DNA of 5,170 nt from Verrucomicrobiota bacterium (lineage in GTDB: Bacteria; Verrucomicrobiota; Verrucomicrobiia; Limisphaerales; DSYF01): contig JALOTU010000208.1 in the NCBI GenBank assembly GCA_025457725.1, positions 1-5,170 on the forward strand, in the 5' to 3' direction. A program made the translations under genes and the position numbers. Below, piece after piece: positions 1 through 4,876 of the stretch; position 1 is the first letter of the stretch; every line of letters starts with the position of its first letter. The notes under the pieces are model-generated. The model ran no database searches. It had not been told where the DNA came from and was given only the letters and a program-made list of their open reading frames with translations.

Positions 1-103
1 ACGCCCGTCACCAGAGGCCGGAGCTCTCTGCGTCCCCGGAGGATGACGCGGTTCGGTGCAGCTGGCCGGAATTGACTTTGTGCCCAAACCCGACCAAACG
101 GCC
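1..103. repeat. Direct repeat, copy 1 (cut by left window edge)
   Basis: This is the left copy of a long direct repeat. Positions 1-96 match 178-273 at 95 of 96 bases; the one difference is G64 against T241. After a one-base indel (the extra T is T274 in copy 2) the match continues for seven more bases, 97-103 against 275-281. The copy starts at the window edge, so its true left boundary is unknown. It can fold as CAGAG (12-16) with CTCTG (26-30), or alternatively CTGCGTC (28-34) with GACGCGG (45-51). No convincing gene lies in it on either strand. Confidence 0.95.
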
Positions 104-177
104 CGGCTAGCCGGGAGCGCGGGACGTCCCGGCCCGCAGCAGGCCACGACAACCCGGGAGGTCCGCCGCTGCGAGAG
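104..177. other. Spacer between repeat copies with two perfect palindromes
   Basis: These 74 bases separate the two repeat copies. A 14-base perfect palindrome, CCCGGCTAGCCGGG, occupies 102-115 and so straddles the end of copy 1. A 12-base perfect palindrome, CGGGACGTCCCG, occupies 120-131. A CCCGGG site lies at 153-158. There is no T-run after the palindromes, so they do not form a standard intrinsic terminator. They could be protein-binding sites or RNA hairpins. If the array is tandem with a 177-base unit, this spacer would be part of the unit, but the window does not extend far enough left to show a second copy. Confidence 0.7.
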
Positions 178-281
178 ACGCCCGTCACCAGAGGCCGGAG
201 CTCTCTGCGTCCCCGGAGGATGACGCGGTTCGGTGCAGCTTGCCGGAATTGACTTTGTGCCCAAACCCGACCATAACGGCC
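178..281. repeat. Direct repeat, copy 2 (upstream of STAS gene)
   Basis: This is the right-hand copy, offset 177 bases from copy 1 and nearly identical to it. It ends 10 bases before the ATG of the STAS gene, so it forms that gene's upstream region. It differs from copy 1 by one substitution (T241) and one inserted T (T274). The competing hairpins of copy 1 are preserved here: CAGAG/CTCTG at 189-193 and 203-207, and CTGCGTC/GACGCGG at 205-211 and 222-228. Such close identity between non-coding copies suggests a recent duplication, gene conversion, or a dispersed repeat family. Confidence 0.95.
249..277 (+). promoter_or_regulatory. Possible sigma-70-type promoter of the STAS-cyclase unit
   Basis: TTGACT at 249-254 matches the -35 consensus at 5 of 6 bases. 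After a 17-base spacer comes CATAAC at 272-277, which matches the -10 consensus at 4 of 6. Transcription would start near 284-286, giving a leader of only about 6-8 bases before the ATG at 292. That fits the absence of a Shine-Dalgarno sequence there. In copy 1 the missing T leaves CAAACG at the equivalent place, a poor -10, so only copy 2 would be active. This rests on consensus matching alone. Confidence 0.35.
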
Positions 282-289
282 GGGCACAA
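255..289. promoter_or_regulatory. Perfect 8-base inverted repeat just before the STAS start
   Basis: TTGTGCCC at 255-262 and GGGCACAA at 282-289 are perfect inverted repeats separated by 19 bases. They flank the possible -10 box, and the right arm ends two bases before the ATG. The left arm belongs to the repeat and is also present in copy 1 (78-85). The right arm is absent after copy 1. It could be a dimeric operator, or a hairpin in any transcript entering from upstream that would hide the start codon region. The half-sites are too far apart for a standard CRP site. Confidence 0.45.
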
Positions 290-291
290 TC

Positions 292-678
292 ATGCCTCTC
301 GAAATCAAAATCCAGGAAAACAGCGGCAACCCGCAGGCGGGGCCCATGACCGTGACGCTGAACGGCAGTCTGGACACTGCGACCGCGCCCCAGTTGGAGC
401 GCGAGCTTGCTCCCGTACTGGCGGGACTGGTCAAGGACATCGTCTTCGATCTGGCCCAGCTGAAGTTCATCAGCAGCGCCGGGCTGCGCGTGTTTTCCAT
501 GGCGCGCAAGCAGCTCAAGGAGCGCGGCGGCCAGGCCGGGTTTGTCCACCTGCAGCCGCAAATCAGCGAGGTCTTCGCCATCATGAAGTCGCTTTCCGGC
601 GTGAACGCCTTCAAGGACGTCGCCGAGCTGGACCAATACCTGGCGGCACGACAGCGGTCGCACGAGGAAACCAAGTGA
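292..678 (+). CDS. STAS-domain anti-anti-sigma-type switch protein
   Basis: This 128-residue cytoplasmic protein is close to the usual length of single-domain STAS regulators of the SpoIIAA/RsbV type. In that family the unphosphorylated protein binds a serine-kinase anti-sigma factor or a related partner, and phosphorylation of a serine releases it. Visible signs are the early strand with LNGSLDTATAP (residues 23-33) and the hallmark strand-turn FDLAQLKFISSAGLRVF (52-68). By alignment to the family DSSG/SSAG motif, Ser62 is the predicted phosphorylation site. The ATG at 292 places the first STAS strand at the N-terminus and is preferred although no Shine-Dalgarno is seen. The gene ends 34 bases before the cyclase gene and is probably co-transcribed with it. 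No anti-sigma kinase, PP2C phosphatase or sigma factor is visible here, so the partner is unknown. Confidence 0.93.
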   Translation: MPLEIKIQENSGNPQAGPMTVTLNGSLDTATAPQLERELAPVLAGLVKDIVFDLAQLKFISSAGLRVFSMARKQLKERGGQAGFVHLQPQISEVFAIMKSLSGVNAFKDVAELDQYLAARQRSHEETK

Positions 679-712
679 GGCGGTCCCCAATTCGATCGGG
701 CCGGGTGGAACC

Positions 713-1723
713 ATGACCAGCCGCATTCTCGTCGTTGACGACACCCCCGCCAACATCCAGACACTGACGGCCACCCTCAAGGAGAAGGGATACCAAATCA
801 GCGTCGCCACCAACGGCAGGCAGGCGCTCGACGTGCTCGCCCGGGTTGTGCCCGATCTTATCCTGCTGGACGTGATGATGCCGGAAATGGACGGGTTCGA
901 GGCCTGCCAGCGGATCAAGGCCTCCGAGGCATGGCGCCACATTCCGGTCATCTTTCTCACCGCGAGGACCGAGACGGCGGACATCGTGCGCGGGTTCGAG
1001 CTCGGCGCGGTGGATTACGTGGCCAAGCCGTTCAATGCCCACGAACTGCTCGCCCGCGTCCACACGCACCTCACCATCGACCGTCTGCACCGGGAGAACG
1101 AGCGTCTGCTGCTCAGCATCCTTCCGGCCCCGGTCGCCGAAAGGCTGAAGGCCGGGGAAGCCAGCATCGCGGAACACTTTGACGAGGCCAGCGTGCTGTT
1201 CGCCGACATCGTGGGTTTCACCGCCCTGTCCGGCACCCTGTCGCCCGAACCGCTGGTCGAAATGCTCAACGACCTTTTCACGCGGTTCGACGAGCTTGCG
1301 CGGCGACACCAGGTCGAAAAAATCAAGACCATCGGCGACTGTTACATGGCGGTGTGCGGGGTGCCGGAACGGCGGTCGGATCACGCCGCCGTGCTGGCCG
1401 CCATGGCCATCGAGATGCTCGACTGCGTGAAGCAGTTCAACCGCGACCGGGGCGGGAACCTGCAGCTGCGCATCGGCCTGAACATCGGGCCGGTGGTGGC
1501 CGGTGTGATCGGACGCAGCAAATTCATTTACGACCTCTGGGGCGATACCGTGAACACCGCCAGCCGCATGGAATCCAGCGGCCTGCCCGGGCGCATTCAG
1601 GTGACTGACGCCATGCGCCAGACTCTGGGGGCGCGATTTGATTTTGAGGACCGCGGCGAGCTGGAGATCAAAGGCAAGGGGCTGCTGCGCACCAGCTTCC
1701 TAATTGGACGTAAGCCGGGCTGA
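713..1723 (+). CDS. Response regulator with class III adenylate cyclase domain
   Basis: This 336-residue protein has two domains. The N-terminal receiver (about residues 4-120) has the acidic pair D9/D10, phosphoacceptor D53 in LLDVMMPEMDG, T83 in FLTA, and K105 in AKPF. A helical linker (about 120-155, with LLLSILPAPVAERLK) leads to the cyclase homology domain (about 157-332). That domain has metal-binding D165 (FADIVGFT) and D209 (KTIGD). It also has K205 and D274 (YDLWGD), the positions that select adenine, and N281 and R285 (NTASR), which stabilise the transition state. In guanylate cyclases the selecting pair is usually Glu and Cys, so cAMP synthesis from ATP is predicted. No membrane segment is seen, so it should be cytosolic, with phosphorylation of D53 likely controlling activity. 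A weak Shine-Dalgarno-like GGGTGG lies at 703-708. The cognate histidine kinase is not in the window. Confidence 0.95.
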   Translation: MTSRILVVDDTPANIQTLTATLKEKGYQISVATNGRQALDVLARVVPDLILLDVMMPEMDGFEACQRIKASEAWRHIPVIFLTARTETADIVRGFELGAVDYVAKPFNAHELLARVHTHLTIDRLHRENERLLLSILPAPVAERLKAGEASIAEHFDEASVLFADIVGFTALSGTLSPEPLVEMLNDLFTRFDELARRHQVEKIKTIGDCYMAVCGVPERRSDHAAVLAAMAIEMLDCVKQFNRDRGGNLQLRIGLNIGPVVAGVIGRSKFIYDLWGDTVNTASRMESSGLPGRIQVTDAMRQTLGARFDFEDRGELEIKGKGLLRTSFLIGRKPG

Positions 1724-1880
1724 ATTCGAATCCGGACCGGCGGGAACCAGCCGACCCCCGGCCGCTTTCCTGCCAAATTTTCCTATTTACATTTTCCGGC
1801 TTCGGGTTAAAAACCCTGCCTAGGTCGTGAGAATCGTCTGACCGACAAGGAACGTAAAACCGACCAAACCCAAACCACTT
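1724..1880 (+). promoter_or_regulatory. Intergenic region with AT-rich putative promoter of the envelope gene cluster
   Basis: These 157 bases separate the signalling genes from the secreted-protein genes. The stretch 1775-1795 has only 3 G/C in 21 bases, very unlike its surroundings. Within it TTTACA (1786-1791) is a 5-of-6 match to a -35 box, but the expected -10 region (about 1807-1814) is only A-rich and matches poorly. A small perfect hairpin, GGGTT-AAA-AACCC, sits at 1804-1816. AAGGAA at 1846-1851 is too far from the ATG at 1881 to act as a Shine-Dalgarno. The last 20 bases before the ATG are C/A-rich with one G. No clear intrinsic terminator follows the cyclase gene. Confidence 0.35.
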
Positions 1881-2579
1881 ATGTCGAAGCTTCACTTGCT
1901 TTCCCTGTTCACTCTGCTTTCCAGCGCCTGGGCGCTCTCCGTTGAGGCCCAGCAACCCGAGGTCGCCGCGCGTGTGGCCGAGGTGAAGGCCAACATTGCC
2001 GCCAGCCAGACGGCGTTGAGGCAATACGAATGGATCGAAACCACCGTGGTCGACGTCAAGGGGGAGGAAAAGTCGCAGGAACAACAGCGCTGCTATTACG
2101 GGGCTGACGGAGGCATCCAGCGGATCGAGATCAACGAGTCCTCCACGCCGGGACCCAAGTTTGGTTTGCGCAAACGCATCGCGGAGCATGAAAAGAAGGA
2201 GATGACCGATTACATCCACAGCGCCGTGGCCCTGGTGAAGTCCTATGTGCCTCCCGATGCGGCGAAAATACAGGCCGCCAAGGACGCCGGCAATGTGTCG
2301 CTTGACATCCTCGATCCCGGGAAGCGCATCCGACTGAGTATTACAAATTATGAGAAGCCGGGAGATACCCTGGGGCTGGAGGTGGATTTGACCAGCAACC
2401 GCCTGCTGGGCTTGAACGTGAACACTTACATCGACGACGCCTCGAAACCTGTCACCCTCGACGTGCGCATGGGGCGGCTGGATGACGGAACCTCCTACCC
2501 GGCCACCAGCACCCTCAACGCGCCGGACAAAAAGCTGGAAGTGGTGATCACCAACACCGGCTACCGCAAGAACAACTAG
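1881..2579 (+). CDS. Conserved hypothetical periplasmic protein
   Basis: This 232-residue protein begins with a signal peptide: short basic start, hydrophobic LLSLFTLLSSAWAL, and probable cleavage after VEA (residue 23), leaving about 209 residues. I associate the segments YEWIETTVVDVKGEEKSQEQ (49-68), CYYGADG (71-77), VALVKSYVPPDAAKIQAA (116-133) and LDVRMGRLDDGTSYPA (193-208) with an uncharacterised family of Verrucomicrobia and Acidobacteria, from memory only. Alternating beta-strand segments suggest a beta-rich, possibly LolA-like fold. There is one cysteine in the mature part (C71), so no internal disulfide. It is the first of four tightly packed genes for exported proteins. No enzyme motif is visible and no function can be assigned. 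Confidence 0.9.
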   Translation: MSKLHLLSLFTLLSSAWALSVEAQQPEVAARVAEVKANIAASQTALRQYEWIETTVVDVKGEEKSQEQQRCYYGADGGIQRIEINESSTPGPKFGLRKRIAEHEKKEMTDYIHSAVALVKSYVPPDAAKIQAAKDAGNVSLDILDPGKRIRLSITNYEKPGDTLGLEVDLTSNRLLGLNVNTYIDDASKPVTLDVRMGRLDDGTSYPATSTLNAPDKKLEVVITNTGYRKNN

Positions 2580-2618
2580 ACGCGGCCTCATCCAATCGCA
2601 TCAACCCCAACAAGAACC

Positions 2619-3422
2619 ATGAAACCATCCCCAGTGCTCAAATGCGTCACCCGGACCGCCCGGACCGCCCTGACCGCCCTGCTCGCCGTCGCCGCCCTGG
2701 CGACGACACGGGCCGGTGAGGTCGGCAGCGCGGGCCTCACCGTGGATCCCGCCGCCAAGCAGATCCTCAAGAACATGTGCGATTACCTTGGCGGCTTGGA
2801 CCAGTTCAGCGTGGACACGCAGAACACCATCCAGGACCTCCTGGAAGGCGGGCAGAAGATCGACATCGACGTTTCCGCCAAGGCCCTGGTCAGCCGTCCC
2901 AACAAGATCCGCGCGGACCGCAAGGGCGAGTTGATCGACCAGAGCTTCTATTATGACGGCAAGACGCTGACCCTCTACAATCCCTCCGACAAGGTCTATG
3001 CGACCGTGCCCGCCCCGGCCACGATTGAGGGCACGCTGGATTACGCGCGCGACACGCTCGACCTGATCATCCCGGCCTCCGACCTGGTCTATACCAACTC
3101 GTTCCCGCTGTTGATGCAGGACGTGAACTTCGCCATGGTGGTGGGCAAGGCGGTGATTGACGGGGTGAAGTGTCACCACCTGTTGTTCAGCCGCCCCGGC
3201 GTGGACTTCCAGGTCTGGGTGGCCGAAACCGGCGATCCGTTGCCGCACAAGTACGTTGTCACCGACACCAGCCTCCGCACCCAACTGAGCATGACCACGG
3301 TCATGAGGGACTGGAAGGTGAACCCGGGCGTGCCCGACTCCCGCTTCAACTTTGAAGCGCCCAAGGATGCGATGGCAATCGCCTTTCTGCCGCTCATCAC
3401 CACCGGCACCGCCAACCGCTAA
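2619..3422 (+). CDS. DUF2092-family predicted periplasmic protein
   Basis: This 267-residue protein has an Arg/Thr/Ala-rich N-terminus, hydrophobic residues 17-29, and probable cleavage after TRA (residue 32). The mature part resembles the DUF2092 family of predicted periplasmic proteins, whose shape recalls the LolA/LolB lipoprotein-carrier fold. Supporting segments are SRPNKIRADRKGELIDQSFY (87-106), YDGKTLTLYNPSDKVYATVP (107-126), and CHHLLFSRPGVDFQVWVAET (185-204) followed by GDPLPHKYVV. A carrier or envelope-binding role is an inference from fold similarity; no activity is known to me. The gene starts 39 bases after its neighbour, with no Shine-Dalgarno but a C/A-rich leader. Its signal-peptide coding DNA contains a 9-base tandem repeat (2652-2687). 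Confidence 0.93.
   Translation: MKPSPVLKCVTRTARTALTALLAVAALATTRAGEVGSAGLTVDPAAKQILKNMCDYLGGLDQFSVDTQNTIQDLLEGGQKIDIDVSAKALVSRPNKIRADRKGELIDQSFYYDGKTLTLYNPSDKVYATVPAPATIEGTLDYARDTLDLIIPASDLVYTNSFPLLMQDVNFAMVVGKAVIDGVKCHHLLFSRPGVDFQVWVAETGDPLPHKYVVTDTSLRTQLSMTTVMRDWKVNPGVPDSRFNFEAPKDAMAIAFLPLITTGTANR
2652..2687 (+). repeat. Degenerate 9-base tandem repeat in signal-peptide coding DNA
   Basis: Four successive 9-base units are CGGACCGCC, CGGACCGCC, CTGACCGCC and CTGCTCGCC. They encode RTA-RTA-LTA-LLA at residues 12-23 of the DUF2092 protein. The first two units are identical and the later two drift. The pattern suggests that slippage helped build the signal peptide; changes of whole units would keep the reading frame. 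Confidence 0.8.
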
Positions 3423-3440
3423 CCTCCCACCACAATCCCT

Positions 3441-3914
3441 ATGAAGACCTGCTACAAGCTCACCCTCGTATTCATCGCCGTGGTCATGATCGTGCCCGAG
3501 GCGGACGCGATTCTCGGTGTTCGCCGGCGCACAGCGTTCCGCACCGCCGTGGTGGTCTCGAGCGCCACGCACGCCGCCGATGCGTCCGCGGCGTCCGCGT
3601 CATCGTCCGCCACCGCGCAGGCACAGCAACAAACCGCCGCAGCGCAACAGCAGACCGCCGCGGCTCAGACGCAAACCGCCGCGGCGCAACAGCAGGCGGC
3701 CGAGGCTCAAAAGCCGACCGTCGCCGCGACCCCGGCGGCCGCTCCAGCCGCCGCAGGCAAACCGCTTCCCATCGGAACCGTCGTCACCACACTCCCGCCC
3801 GGCTGCGTCTCCACGCCGGTGGGCGGGGTGGAATACTACTACGGCGGCGGAAATTTCTATCGGGCGGTTTTCCAGGGGAACAACCTGGTGTATGTAACGG
3901 CGGAACCCAAATGA
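3441..3914 (+). CDS. Small secreted protein: Ala/Gln heptad repeats plus Tyr/Gly-rich C-terminal module
   Basis: This 157-residue protein has a signal peptide with hydrophobic core LTLVFIAVVMIV and probable cleavage after ADA (residue 23). A basic patch, VRRRTAFRTA (27-36), follows. Residues 61-95 are five consecutive 7-residue units based on AQQQTAA, probably a long alanine-rich helix or coiled coil. A Pro/Ala linker (96-108) leads to the C-terminal module IGTVVTTLPPGCVSTPVGGV (111-130), then EYYYGGGNFYRAVF and YVTAEP. That module has the pattern of DUF6515-like domains (G-x-V-x-x-LP-x-G, then YYY-G-G-x-x-Y), an assignment made from memory. The layout suggests a rod that holds a small envelope domain away from an anchor point. 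The gene begins 18 bases after the DUF2092 gene and its stop overlaps the next start. Function unknown. Confidence 0.88.
   Translation: MKTCYKLTLVFIAVVMIVPEADAILGVRRRTAFRTAVVVSSATHAADASAASASSSATAQAQQQTAAAQQQTAAAQTQTAAAQQQAAEAQKPTVAATPAAAPAAAGKPLPIGTVVTTLPPGCVSTPVGGVEYYYGGGNFYRAVFQGNNLVYVTAEPK
3621..3725 (+). repeat. 21-base coding repeat giving AQQQTAA heptads (5 units)
   Basis: Five in-frame 21-base units lie at 3621-3641, 3642-3662, 3663-3683, 3684-3704 and 3705-3725. They encode AQQQTAA, AQQQTAA, AQTQTAA, AQQQAAE and AQKPTVA. Units one and two encode the same peptide with different synonymous codons (GCA/GCG, CAG/CAA, GCA/GCG). That implies an old repeat kept at protein level rather than a fresh DNA slippage product. 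Confidence 0.93.
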
Positions 3915-4789
3915 AACGCAACGCATTCCCATTTCTCGCCGTACTGAGTCTGGCCGCAGGAATCACGATCCAGCCGGCCTGGCCTCAGGAAAATCACAAC
4001 GCCTCCGCCACATCCCTGGAGCGGCAGGAAGCAGCCGTGTCCCTGCTGTTTGTCCAGAGCGCCCGCGGGCTGGCCTACAACCAGACCAAAGGCACGCTGA
4101 CGTTGGAGAATGTCAGCCCGGTCGTCACCTTCTTCAGTGATCGACCGCACCGCATCGCCGGACATGTGCTCCTGGAGGGCTTTTTGCAGGCATGGGCGGA
4201 AGGCAGCGACAGCTTCCAGAAGGATCCGCCCAACGTGGAGGTTTCCATCCTTGAACCCGATGGCATCCGCTCGGCCGTGGTGGAATTGTCCGATCCGAAA
4301 GCCGATGCCAATCAACTGACCTACAACGTGAAGGTGTTGGAAGGCGAGCTGCCGGCGACGGGTGGGGCGTGCTCGCTCTTCATCGACGGCTTGTTTTACG
4401 GCGCGGCCCGGGGCGCGGCGGGTGGGGCGATCATTGGTGCGGCTTGCGGTGACGCCGGGGAAGGGGCCGCCATTGGCGCCGCAGTGGGTGGCGTGGCCAG
4501 CGCGGCAAGGATGCGACGGGAGCGCGAGCTCGAGATGGAGCGCCTGATGATGGAGCAAAGCCAGGCGAGTCAGGGGACGGCGAAGCCGCCTGCAGCCCCT
4601 GCGGCCCCTGCGACCGCCACCACCCCCAAGCCCCCTGCGGCCACCGCAACGGTGGACGTGCCCAACGCCAACGGCAGCTACATGCCGGTGAAGCTGACCC
4701 AGGTGCCCGGAGGATGGCAGGGGCCCAAAGGCGAGATCTACCCCAACTTTCCCACAGTAGATGAGCTCAAGAAGCTCTACGGACTTTGA
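3911..4789 (+). CDS. Secreted protein with double glycine zipper, unknown function
   Basis: This 292-residue protein starts with a signal peptide, hydrophobic FPFLAVLSLAAGITI, with cleavage likely around residues 24-26. An N-terminal domain (about 38-148) contains LENVSPVVTFFSDRPHRIAG (65-84) and FQKDPPNVEVSILEPDG (102-118). I recognise these as recurring in an uncharacterised bacterial family, from memory. Next comes a double glycine zipper: glycines at 164, 168, 172, 176 and 180, a GDAGEG turn, then 185, 189 and 193. This resembles Gly-zipper 2TM domains of SlyB-like envelope proteins and suggests a membrane hairpin. A charged helix (200-218) and a Pro/Ala/Thr linker (about 222-248) lead to a separate tail (253-292) with NGSYMPVKL, GPKGEIYPNFP and LKKLYGL. 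The ATG overlaps the previous stop (ATGA, 3911-3914), suggesting translational coupling. Membrane insertion is inferred. Confidence 0.9.
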   Translation: MKRNAFPFLAVLSLAAGITIQPAWPQENHNASATSLERQEAAVSLLFVQSARGLAYNQTKGTLTLENVSPVVTFFSDRPHRIAGHVLLEGFLQAWAEGSDSFQKDPPNVEVSILEPDGIRSAVVELSDPKADANQLTYNVKVLEGELPATGGACSLFIDGLFYGAARGAAGGAIIGAACGDAGEGAAIGAAVGGVASAARMRRERELEMERLMMEQSQASQGTAKPPAAPAAPATATTPKPPAATATVDVPNANGSYMPVKLTQVPGGWQGPKGEIYPNFPTVDELKKLYGL

Positions 4790-4802
4790 AGCACTTTGAA
4801 GC
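4783..4802 (+). repeat. 10-base tandem duplication at the stop codon
   Basis: ACTTTGAAGC occurs twice back to back, at 4783-4792 and 4793-4802. The TGA of the first copy (4787-4789) is the stop codon of the glycine-zipper gene. The second TGA is in another frame and is not used. This is most simply a small slippage duplication. Confidence 0.9.
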
Positions 4803-4876
4803 ATGGGAACGGGGCGCGCGCTCCCCTGTGCGGAAGGAAACAAAACAAAACAACCGAAAAGAGAGGATAATTGAAT
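4790..4876 (+). promoter_or_regulatory. A-rich leader before lipoprotein gene with Shine-Dalgarno-like site
   Basis: This 87-base gap has a GC-rich half (about 4805-4832), including GGGGCGCGCG, and then an A-rich half with CAAAACAAAACAA (4841-4853). GAGAGG at 4861-4866 lies 10 bases before the ATG at 4877 and is the clearest Shine-Dalgarno-like site in the window, though its spacing is long. GATAAT at 4865-4870 resembles a -10 box but has no matching -35. Whether the lipoprotein gene has its own promoter cannot be decided here. Confidence 0.4.

Noticed and set aside
43..75. Ten-codon open frame beginning GGAGGATG in both repeat copies (possible upstream peptide)
   Set aside because: The Shine-Dalgarno-like GGAGG touches the ATG with no spacing, and the one substitution between the copies changes the peptide (Gly to Cys), so there is no sign of selection on it.
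255..289. CRP/cAMP receptor binding site before the cyclase unit
   Set aside because: The arms contain TGTG and CACA, but they are 19 bases apart, unlike the six-base spacing of a standard CRP site.
240..716. Open frame of 158 codons overlapping the STAS gene in another frame
   Set aside because: It starts from TTG inside the repeat, gives an Arg/Gly/Ala-rich protein without domain features, and overlaps a clear STAS domain. It is a product of high GC.
611..1384. Long minus-strand open frame across the cyclase gene
   Set aside because: It is antisense to a gene with complete receiver and cyclase motifs, and its His/Arg/Gly-rich translation shows no recognisable domain.
1714..1741. Intrinsic terminator after the cyclase gene
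   Set aside because: GCCGG/CCGGC gives only a five-base stem with an 18-base loop and no T-run.
1668..2591. Long minus-strand open frame over the first envelope gene
   Set aside because: The plus strand has a signal peptide and a coherent protein. The minus translation is compositionally odd and also crosses the probable promoter region.
2601..3572. 323-codon minus-strand open frame
   Set aside because: It lies antisense to the DUF2092 gene and the next gene start; its composition is typical of a shadow frame.
4811..4826. Intrinsic terminator before the lipoprotein gene
   Set aside because: GGGG/CCCC pair, but the interior does not fold well and an A-rich stretch follows rather than a T-run.
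3857..4843. 328-codon minus-strand open frame
   Set aside because: It lies antisense to the glycine-zipper gene, which has a signal peptide, regular glycine spacing and a coupled start.
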